The notes under the pieces: generated by a model
The model's database searches: none
The model's input: the letters and a program-made list of their open reading frames with translations, nothing else
Told to the model about the DNA's origin: nothing
Shown: positions 46,703-55,807 of the stretch, one piece after another
Layout: the number at the start of each line of letters is the position of its first letter
How positions within the stretch are numbered: position 1 is the first letter of the stretch
NCBI GenBank assembly: GCA_039707465.1
Contig: CM077649.1
Span: forward strand, 15,476,501 to 15,540,500
Reading direction: 5' to 3'
DNA length: 64,000 bases
From: Rhabdophis nuchalis
Taxonomy: Eukaryota > Chordata > Lepidosauria > Squamata > Natricidae
Position numbers and translations under genes: made by a program

Positions 46703-47110
46703 GGTGCGGCGCCGACCCAGGCAGACCCAAGCGGCTCACATGACGGCTCCGGCCAAGAGAGTCCCTGTCCTTCCCAGGACCGCAGCGGCCGAGGGAGACC
46801 AACTTGAGGGAGGCGAAGGCGAAGGGGCGGGCGCCGGCGGGCCACAGCAAGGCGGCGCGGAGGCTTCGCCCCCGGGAGAGAGAGGAAATCCCGGGCAGAG
46901 GCAGCCCCGCGGCGCGCTTGCAAAAGCGAAGGGCGAGGCGCGGCTGGTTTGTTTTGTCTTTTTCTGTGGCGCGTTGGCGGAGAGCAGCGTGGAAGCCAGG
47001 AAATCCTTCCCAAAGCCGGCAGCCCGGCGGGCGCGCAGTGTGGAGAAGCCGGCGCGGCTTTGAACGGGCGGCGAGTTTCTCGACGTTTGATTGCCGCGCA
47101 GGGACTCTCC
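46480..47110. promoter_or_regulatory. CpG-rich promoter region of EVA1C
   Basis: This stretch is strongly G+C-rich with many CpGs in an otherwise A+T-rich, CpG-poor window. It covers EVA1C exon 1 and about 400 bp upstream. I see no obvious TATA box near 46702-46760, which fits a CpG-island promoter. Boundaries are by eye. Confidence 0.8.
46570..46702 (-). CDS. EVA1C: EVA1C exon 1 (start codon, signal peptide)
   Basis: The ATG is at 46702-46700 with A at -3 (good Kozak context), inside a CpG-rich region. It encodes 44 residues with a Leu-rich hydrophobic stretch (about residues 20-33), then KESAALADFS, which matches the conserved EVA1C region after the signal peptide. The donor GT is at 46569-46568 and the exon ends in phase 1, completing Gly45 with exon 2. 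Any 5' UTR lies above 46702 and its end cannot be placed. Confidence 0.95.
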
Positions 47111-47196
47111 GCTTTTGCTGCCTGTTAGGTTCCCTTGAGCCTTTCCTAGCCAGGTGGCCTTTCTTGTCACCTTGAGCTTTCGGTGGGTAGTCGTCC

Positions 47197-47808
47197 ACTA
47201 CTACTACTGCTACTATTACTTCTCCTCCTTCTCCTCTCCTCCTCCTCTTCTTCTTCTCCTTTCCTCCTCCTCCCCTCCTCTTCTTCTCCTCTTCTCCTCC
47301 TCGTCCTCTCCTTCTTTTCTCCTCCTCCTCCCCTCCTCTCTCCTCGTCCTCTTCTCTTCTCCTCCTCCTCCTCTCGTCCTCCTCCTCGTCCTCTCCTTCT
47401 CTCCTCTTCTCCTTCTCCTCCTCCTCTCCTCCTCCTCCTCCTTGTCCTATCCTTCTTCTACTTTTCTACTCCTCCTCTCTCCTCCTCTTCTTCTCCTCCT
47501 CCTTGTCCTCTCCTTCTCCTTTTCTTGTCCTCCTCTTCTTGTCCTCCTCCTCCCCTCCTCTCGTCCTCCTCCTCCTCTTCTCCTCCTCCTCTCCTCCTCC
47601 TCCTCCTTGTCCTCTCCTTCTACTTTTCTACTACTACTCCTCTCTCCTCCTCCTCCTCCCCTCCTCCTCTCGTTGTCCTCCTCTTCTTCTCCTCCTCCTC
47701 GTCCTCTCCTTCTCCTTTTCTCCTCCTCCTCTCCTTCTCCTCTCCCTCTTCCTCCCCTCCTCCTCTCCTCCTCCTCCTCCTCCTCCTCTTCTTCCTCCCT
47801 TGCTTCTT
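47197..47808. repeat. 0.6-kb polypyrimidine (CTC/CTT) tract
   Basis: Almost pure pyrimidine on the plus strand, mainly CTC/CTT triplets with TACTAC interruptions near 47200, 47455 and 47630. It starts about 495 bp upstream of the EVA1C start codon. Long Ser/Leu/Pro ORFs here are artefacts. Confidence 0.97.
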
Positions 47809-48304
47809 ACTTGTTAAAGTCGCTCCCTTTGAAAAGACTCGATGCTGCTCTAGAGTGGGATGCAATCCGGGTGATTTTTGGCCGTGCTCCAGGCCCTTGA
47901 CGCGCTCTTTGGTTATTGCTGGTGCTGCCCCTGCGTGTAAGTGATGGGGTGGGGGTTAGAGGCCAATGGGCTGCTGCTCTCCTATAGGGCATCAACGGGG
48001 CTAAGGCATCTGAATAAACGTGGATAGGATTATCCTGAAAGTGAAGGTACCGGGCGGGGGAGGGAGGAGATGGTCTCTCTCTCTCTGTCCTCTTCCAATC
48101 TTTATTTTCGATCTCCATGAATGGCGTGCAGTCCAAATTCTCTGCACACTTTAAGGAGTGTGGAGGGAATGGTTTCCCTCTTGCAGCAAAACTTTGACGA
48201 GTGCAAGTGAACACAATACTTTCTAAGCTGCCATTGACACAGCTCTCCCACCTGTTGCCCTCCAAAAATGATGAACAGCATTTCCCACTGACTTCAGCTA
48301 GGCG

Positions 48305-48439
48305 CAGGGGTCTGCAAAGTCGGCTCTTTTAAGACTGGTGGACTTCAACTCCCAGATTTCCCCAGCCAGCTCTGCTGGCTGGGGAAGTCTGGGAGTTAAA
48401 GTCCACCAGTCTTAAAAGAGCCAACTTTGCAGACCCTTG
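48305..48439. mobile_element. Palindromic hAT-type MITE (CAGGGGTCTGCAAAGT)
   Basis: 135-bp inverted repeat from CAGGGGTCTGCAAAGTCGGC to ACTTTGCAGACCCTTG, near-identical AGCTAGG flanks. Confidence 0.92.
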
Positions 48440-48597
48440 AGCTAGGATACTCATGCTTCATGGGAAGGTATTTGTAGCTAGCTACATCTGGAGGCGTCCA
48501 CTGTTAATATTTAATAATTCGTTTTTAAAAATACATTTCTTGGAGAGATTGCAAAGACATTCAATAATGAAACACCAGGCTAAACAGCACCTTGGCA

Positions 48598-48665
48598 AGA
48601 ATGCTGGCTGGGTGATTTTGGGCCAGTCATTCTCTCTCAGCCCAACTCACGTCAACTTCACATAT
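48598..48665 (+). repeat. Possible SINE fragment
   Basis: GGCTGGGTGATTTTGGGCCA and TCTCTCTCAGCCCAACTCAC match a common squamate SINE segment from memory. Only about 65 bp is recognisable. Confidence 0.45.
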
Positions 48666-49089
48666 CAAGGAAAGGCTAAATCTTAATGTTGTTTGCTTTT
48701 GGCTTTGCATTTAAATTTTTTATTATATCAACGTAATATATGCACATCACTATGGCAATATGACAGAATCCTAAAATTAGTGATGAAGTTGAATTAAATC
48801 GCTTAATTCAAACAGTGACAAAGAATACATAGCAGTAATCTATTCTTGCACATCAGGGGTAGATTTCTACTTTTGATGTTTTGCCATAATTTCTGTTAAC
48901 CAGATGATAGGTCCACAGTTTTTGCTAGATTTCTAATATTGGGAGAATTAAAAGGAACTCATCATCTTTAACATACAGCAATCTATCCAGAATCAAATTA
49001 ATCCTTCAGATTTCGGCACCAAATGTGGCAGTGATAAGGCAAATCCACACCATTTGAATTAATATTTTATTTCTAGAATTGCATCTTGA

Positions 49090-49690
49090 ACAGCAAAGTG
49101 ATTTTTTATATTGAAAAAGTTTTATTGGTTTTACAGTTTTTCAATAGGGTAGGGTAAGAGATACAAAGAAATTTTGAGAGCTTTCGCGTCGAAGTCGTCG
49201 GCCCTTCCGGAGCTTCATAATAAATCATTAACAAAAAACATTTTTCATAGTACTACAAAGTGAAAACAGGTACATATTTCTAAGTTCTCAATTCTATGCT
49301 GTCAGTCATTTGCAAAAATCCAGATACACATGTTATACAATATTACTCAAAAAATCAAAGCAAAGTTATTTTTTAGATCTAAGTCTCTTGGCAATTGTGT
49401 CTTCTATCCCTCCTTCCAGGCCCCCAGCGGGCGGGGCCGTGGCCCCCCCTGCCCCCGCTGGATCTTCCCCCAGGACAGAGGAATGTTTTTTAAGAAAGGC
49501 TTCCGCCTCAGCAACTGTTTTAATCCTCACTCTTCCTCCTTCCCAGAACACCAGCATCCCTTCGGGCATCACCCACTTGAACCAGATCCCGTGATCAAAC
49601 AATTTTTTAGACAAGAAGGACAAAGTGATTTTGACCTCACAGAATATTTAATAAAAGCTGACTTCAATCGATAAATTTCTACTTGAGGGT
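49090..49690 (-). mobile_element. Possible L1-type ORF1-only retroelement
   Basis: Minus frame 49623-49369 encodes GIWFKWVMPEGMLVFWEGG and VAEAEAFLKKH, like the C-terminal part of LINE-1-type ORF1 proteins (WxxPEG, AExFL). About 200 nt later the minus strand has AATAAAACTTTTTC near 49110. No ORF2 follows. Confidence 0.5.
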
Positions 49691-50675
49691 TTATAAACTC
49701 ATTAAGGTTGTCATTGTGTGAACCCAGCCAAATTGTGTAGGTTAGTTTTTTTAGTTGTTTATCATGTTGTACAAACTCAGCCTGTCTAATTACTTTATTG
49801 TTTACTGCACTGTGTGAATTTTAAACAAACAATTAAGAAACAAACTGCATGGGCTTAAGTAGCAGTTCAAATACTTTTTACATTTGTTCCACTCAGTTAG
49901 TTTTATAACTGTGGCTTTTCACTGATAGTATCTTCTGCAAGCATTCAGATGTTACATTTGTAATATTTTTTAAAGCAACTTTGTTTTCAGTTTTCCCAGC
50001 TCAGACAAGTCAGATTTAAAAGGAAAGTGATTATTTATCTCAGTTTCACTCTAAAAAGGACATGATATTGGAGTCTTGTCAAGAATCCAGAATGCCTCAT
50101 TCGTATACAATCACTCTTTTTCTGAAAGAACAGAAACAAGATTCAATATACTGGCAATGCCCATAGCAGTCCAAAGAGCTGATGATTTTTTAAAAATTTC
50201 CTAGACTTTTTTACAGAGCATTTTTTAAAATTTCTAGTGCTTTATTTTGTTGAAGTACGTTATTATTATTTTTAATCAATTATTAAAGTTGCTTTATTTT
50301 TTCATATCGAATCATCTTGGGACTGATTTTCCTATACAACATGTTTATAACTGGGGATATAAATCATGACAATAGCAATACTTTAAATTGCAGGAGTCCC
50401 TACTCTAAAACTGCTAATATGCTATCATGTTTCAAAACATCTCAGCTCTATTTCTCTACAATTACATGTTGGACTAATTGAAGTAAAACAAACAATGTAA
50501 ATTAATCACTACAGGACTGTTTTATTCATTTTTATTTAGCAGAATAGTTATATTTATGATTCTGATGCAGTATGGCATTATTCTAATCTCCTGAAAGATA
50601 CCAGGTTGAGGGAAGAGTTGATGTTCTGGGTTTAAACAAATAACTCTCTCCAGGTCTGCTTTCTTGAGTTTGAGT
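49690..50675. other. Intergenic, no recognised element
   Basis: About 1 kb of A+T-rich DNA between EVA1C and URB1 with nothing that I can assign. Confidence 0.5.
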
Positions 50676-50679
50676 TTAT

Positions 50680-51117
50680 TCGACTTGTATCCCGCACCTA
50701 TCTCCCAGAAGGGACCCAGGGCGGCGCACAGGAAATTAAAAACAGATATATACATAAATACATAATAAATATCATAAAACCAATTAAATTAAGAAAACCC
50801 TGTGCTAAAATTATTAAAATCCCTCTAATTAAAACAAATTGCTAATTTAAAACTCAGTCGTAGGGTGATCACGCTAGGCCGGCTTGATGGAAAAAGTGCG
50901 TCTTCAGGCGCTGGCGGAAAAGGCGGAGGTCCGAGGTGGTCCGGAGTTCAGGAGGGAGGGAGGTCGTTCCAGAGGGTTGGGCCTGCCACAGAGAAGGCCC
51001 TTCCCCTGGGCGTCGCCAACCGGCATTGCCCGGCCGACGGCCCCCGGAGAAGACCCTCTCTATGGGAGCGGATCGGTCGAAGGGATGTGTGGGGTAGGAG
51101 ACGGTCTCGCATATATT
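50680..51117 (-). mobile_element. L2-like LINE 3' end
   Basis: The minus frame 51117-50948 encodes MRDRLLPHTSLRPIRSHREG and LWNDLPPS; the tail motif GCGCCGCCCTGGGTCCC is at about 50725-50709 (minus). Confidence 0.9.
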
Positions 51118-51813
51118 TCTGAAGAGGAGTCAAGTCTACTCTTATGGGTAGGACTGGGCACTGTAAATAATGTGAGTCAGGGTTCTGGAAAGGTTTTCGT
51201 TCAGTGTTCACCATTTAATAATGATGGTTACATGCCTTGTATACCATTAAAGGAGCCCTGTACTATTTAGATCTATCATTGAGTGTTCAGCTACCATGTC
51301 TAAACAACCTCAGTCTTTGTTGTCTTCTTGCCCTAGTTTATAATTTAAACTTCTCAACTTCCCAACGTATGTAAAGCTTGTAATGCTTTACCATTTCGTA
51401 TCTTGTGAATGAGACCAAGTGGCCTGCTGCAGGCATGTAAGGGAAAATTGGAAAACTGTGACTGTCTTCATTGCAGTTGATTTTTTTCTAGGATTCCCCT
51501 CCTTCCATTGGTATTTGGTTTGTCAAGTTCTTTGATACTTGTTATCCTCTGCCACACTATTTCAAGAGAAAACATCTTCCCAAGATCCTAATAAGATGGA
51601 GGAGAAGAGATGTCCACTATTATCATACTTGAACTATTTTTGCCAGTTCAATACTCAATTTTCAGCTATTTGGTTCTTAGGGATATTCATACACCCACCA
51701 CACCCACAGTAGGACCTAGGCTACCAGTGTGTCACAAGTGCTTTAGACTTTGCATAAAAGTTAAGAAAAGGTTCTTGAGATGAAGGCAACAGAGTGTCCT
51801 GTTCCTCACAGAG

Positions 51814-52103
51814 CCCTGATGGCAAACCTATGGCACTTCTACCAGCTGCTCTCCTAATTTCCAGTGCGCATATGCACGCTGGCCAGCTGGTCTTTGGAGG
51901 CACCAGAGCATCGGAAAATAGCCTGAAAATGGCCCAAAAAACAGCCCAACAGGTTTTTGGCCTGAAAAACAGCTTGAAAACAGGCATTCCGCACGCCAGC
52001 CAGCTGGTCTTCGGGTTTTTGCTGCTCTGGTGTGTGTATATGCACACACATGCATGTGTGTTCTGGTTTGGGCACTTGGTGCCGAAAACGTTCGCCATGA
52101 CTG
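51814..52103. mobile_element. hAT-type MITE (CTGATGGCAAACC family)
   Basis: CCCTGATGGCAAACCTATGG to CGTTCGCCATGACTG with exact TCACAGAG duplications. Interior diverges from the 22156 copy. Confidence 0.9.
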
Positions 52104-52587
52104 TCACAGAGCTACAGGAACCAGATATCAGGGTGGTCATTCAAGCTTGCATTAACAAAGTGTTGAGAATGGAAAATTGCAGATGACCTGTATTTGGGAT
52201 GGAGGGATAGCAGTTAAAGAGGTCTGGAGGGAGATTATGAAAAGATTGAAGTAGTGATGGGCAGAGTGAGATATGACAGTGGGAAGGCTATTGCAGAAGA
52301 AGATTGGATTGGATATTTGGTTCCATTTCCCTCTTTTGACCCTCAGCTTCTATAGCCACCCTGAGTGGCTGAGGTGAGGTGGTGGCTTTAGAAATTGAAG
52401 AGGGAGGGAGGGAAGGAAGGAAATTTTGATAAGAGAGGTTTTCTAGATATTCTATAGTAAAAATCACTCATAACCATTTAGAATTACTGGAGAGTTTTGT
52501 CACATGAAATAACAGAGACCCCTTGAAAATTCATTATAAGGTTCTCTATGGTGATGCTGCCAGGCTTGAAAGAGACAATAATGTGTC

Positions 52588-52667
52588 CTCTGTTGTCCAA
52601 AGCTGGCTGGAGAAGTCTGGGAGCTGAAGTCCTTCAGACTTAAAGTTGCAAAGGTTGGAGACCCCTG
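52588..52667. mobile_element. MITE right half
   Basis: GCTGGCTGGAGAAGTCTGGG to GGTTGGAGACCCCTG; the left arm is missing. Confidence 0.85.
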
Positions 52668-52669
52668 CT

Positions 52670-53250
52670 CTGTTGGACATGCCACCACTTGACTCAATCA
52701 CATTAAATAATTGCTATTGGCCAATGCTTCCTTTTTTATGGGAAACTGTAGAGAAGATGGAGAGACAAGTACAGGAGGTTCTGGATGAAACAGACCATCC
52801 ATCCAATCTGAATTTATGCCTGGACATGGGTAAAAGCTGCATCAATCATTTTTACGCACGATTTCCAGCATGATCTGAATGACCCTGGTATATCTCTCCT
52901 GGTCCTATTAGATCTTTCAGTAGCATTGGATGCTGTCAACCATCATATCTTTTTGGATTCCCTTTAACAGAGGTATTATTTTGCAGTGGTATTGCTGCCT
53001 TCTGAGCAGGTGGTTCCAATCAGAAAAGGTGGAAGGGGGAGAAGTTAAATCCTGAGCAGTTCAGTGGAAACAATTAGCTCACTTTTTAAAACATCTACAT
53101 GAAGACATTAGAGCACAAAGCTGAACAGGAGATGCAGTGGGAATCTTGAATTAGTGTTTACAGGATGTGAAGGAATGAAAAGGGTGGAAGAGACTGAGAC
53201 TGAATTCCAGCAAGATGGAAGTACTGCTGGTGCAGAAGATTTCAAGAATC
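52670..53250 (+). mobile_element. Decayed L2-like LINE (RT motif A region)
   Basis: Reads DPGISLLVLLDLSVALDAVNHH at about 52880-52945, the RT motif A region (LLDLSAAFDTIDH in the 803-aa copy), with stops and indels throughout. Confidence 0.65.
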
Positions 53251-53261
53251 AATGTATTATA

Positions 53262-53735
53262 ATAATAATAATAATATTTAATTTATAGACCGCTTCCTCT
53301 CCCCAAAGGGACTCGGAGCGGTGTACAGGGAAATTAAAAATACAGACATAAAATACATATAGATAAAATAGAAAATTAAACAATTTATCCCTGCGCTAAA
53401 AACCCACAATACTAAAAAGCTAAACCCCTTAAAAACCCAATTAATAAACGGAAGACTAACCTAGGCCGGCCAAGCAGAAAAAGTGTGTTTTCAGTTTTTG
53501 ACGGAAGGAGCGGAGGTCCGTAGTTGTTCTAATTTCGGGGGGAAGGTCGTTCCAGAGGGTTGGGCCCGCCACAGAGATGGCCCTTCCCTTGGGCGTCGCC
53601 CGCTGGCATAGCCTAGTGGACGGCACCCGGAGCAGTCCCTCTCTGTGGGAGCGAATCGGCCGCAGGGATGTATGGGGCAGAATCCGATCCCGCAGATAAC
53701 TAGGTCCCGTGCCATGGAGCGCTTTAAAGATGATG
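53262..53735 (-). mobile_element. L2-like LINE 3' end
   Basis: The minus frame 53743-53456 encodes VIIFKALHGTGPSYLRDR, LWNDLPPEIRTTTDLRSF and LKTHFFCLAGLG; the tail ends in (ATTATT)n at 53262. Confidence 0.92.
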
Positions 53736-53943
53736 ACCAACACCTATATTATAGCTATACTTCTTGATTTAATTCAATTTCCCTTGAAAGCTACCCTTGG
53801 GTTAACTGGTGTGAACTGGTTAGGGGAGCAACATCTGTACTATAGGAATTTTCCTGGTGGTGAACAGAGTTATGATGTGTACTTCATGGTACTTTTAATT
53901 TTCTTTAAAACTCATTTGGACTCCCTGGCCATCACTACCCGAT

Positions 53944-54277
53944 TACCAGGGGTGGTATTCACTTACCTTCCCTACCAGTTCGCAAATGTGAGCGCACGCA
54001 TGCGCTTTGGCTAAAAAAAGGACCTAAATGGGACGCCGTAGAGCAGGGGTCTCCAACCTTTGCAACTTTAAGTCTGAAGGACTTCAGCTCCTAGACTTCT
54101 CCAGCCAGCTTTGCTGGCTGGAGAAGTCTGGGAGCTGAAGTCCTTCAGACTTAAAGTTGCAAAGGTTGGAGACCCCTGCCGTAGAGCCAGGGCGGGTGGG
54201 CGGGGCCACATGCGATTTCTGCTACCAATTCAGGCGACCCAGTTCAAACTGGCAGAATACCACCTCTGCCCATTATT
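53944..54277. mobile_element. Degenerate hAT-type MITE split by a palindromic MITE
   Basis: CAGGGGTGGTATTCACTTAC at the left and AGAATACCACCTCTG at the right are inverted repeats. The palindromic MITE 54044-54178 is inserted in it, duplicating CCGTAGAG. Confidence 0.82.
54044..54178. mobile_element. Palindromic hAT-type MITE (nested)
   Basis: 135-bp near-perfect palindrome, flanked by CCGTAGAG on both sides, inside the 53944-54277 element. Confidence 0.95.
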
Positions 54278-54279
54278 CT

Positions 54280-55284
54280 AGATGGAATTTGCCATCTAAT
54301 ACATGTTTAGGAGTTTCATCCCAGAGATCAAGGCAATGGGAGCCAGGAGGAAGATTTTCTCTCTGTATTCTTTCCATTGTGGAAAAGTTTATACAAAACA
54401 GTCAGGACTTATACCCTATTAACATGACTGTTTTTCCACAGGGCTATTGGGAGAACCTAAATTAGCCAAACAACAGTACAACTATTTTCTGAGGTTGTAC
54501 TTCTTTTTAATTGGTTCATTTCTTATGATGCTTTTATTAAGCTATCTCGAGACCACAGAAAAAAAGACTTATAGGCCAAAGAGACAAATCACTGCATAAA
54601 AATGAATTAATTAATAGGAACTGACAATAAGAACAGCAAAGTGCTTTTATCATTTTGTGATAACTCAGGGAAAGCCAGATAGTATATTTTTCCATTAAAT
54701 AAACTTTTCTAAGTTTCATGATTTCCATGGAAATCATGCTGCTTTAGGTTATTGAAAGCTTAAAACTAATTAAATATATTATATTTCATAATAAATTGCC
54801 AAGTAGATATCAAAATGAAGAAAACATGGGAATACTATATTAAACTACATACTTAAATGACCAAAATAGAAAACTGTACACTACCTCAAAAATAAAGATG
54901 ATATCCAAATATTTATCTCTATATATTTACATATGCCCACCCATATGCATTTAAAGATGCCTCTATATATGTAAATATCAATCTACTAAGAATACATGCC
55001 TTTCTCCAATTCATTTTGCAGTTGTGATACAATTTTTATAAACAACAAATTGATTCTAAACCATAAAATATCATATTGTCCTGTCTTGCTTCTCCATCGA
55101 TACAATGCTAATTCAAAGTTTGAGAGTTCACAAATTTAATTAAGCCATCATTTCAAATTAGAAATATAGACATTCTTCCATGAGTATATACTCAATTTTT
55201 TGCTACAGTCCAGGCATGATATAGTCACAGTTATTCATAGATTGAAAATTCTAGATTTCGGAGGTATAATGTTTATTTTATTTA
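54280..55284. other. Intergenic, no recognised element
   Basis: About 1 kb of A+T-rich DNA with no gene or repeat that I can support. Confidence 0.5.
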
Positions 55285-55738
55285 TTTTATTTTATTCGTA
55301 TTTATACCCCGCCCTTCTCCAATAAGGACCCAGGGCGGCGCACAGGAAATTAAAACATACAAATATAGACAAAATATAAAATTAAAAAAACTATTAAATT
55401 TCCCCTGTGCTAAAATCAATTTAAAATCCCCAAATTTAAAACTGTCTAATAATAGTCCCAACGGAGGTTACGTTAGGCCGGCTTGATGGAAAAGGTATGT
55501 CTTTAGACATTGGCGGAAGAGGCGGAGGTCAGAGATAGTTCGTAATTCCGGGGGCAGGTCGTTCCAAAGGGTAGGGCCCGCCACAGAGAAGGCCCTTCCC
55601 CTGGGTGTCGCCAATCAGCATTGCCCGGCCGACGGCACCCTGAGAAGGCCCTCTCTGTGGGAGCGGATCAGATAAAGGGATGTATGGGGCAGGAGGCGGT
55701 CTCGCATATAACTAGGTCCCGAGCCATGTAACAAACTA
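55285..55738 (-). mobile_element. L2-like LINE 3' end
   Basis: GCGCCGCCCTGGGTCC (minus, near 55340) and minus coding remnants HGSGPSYMRDRLLPHTS with RSHREGLLRVPSAGQC. It lies 70 bp from the much longer copy at 55808, in the same orientation. Confidence 0.92.
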
Positions 55739-55807
55739 TTGACATATTTAATTCCTAATTGCCTTTGAATGATCAAATTTACAATAACAGTAAATAAGAA
55801 CAGCAAT

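Noticed and set aside
46449..47198. Several long ORFs in the EVA1C promoter region
   Set aside because: CpG-rich DNA has few stop codons; frames overlap on both strands and only exon 1 on the minus strand has a splice donor and homology.
47154..47944. Ser/Leu/Pro-rich ORFs of about 250 codons
   Set aside because: Produced by the polypyrimidine tract; all three frames are open and none resembles a protein.
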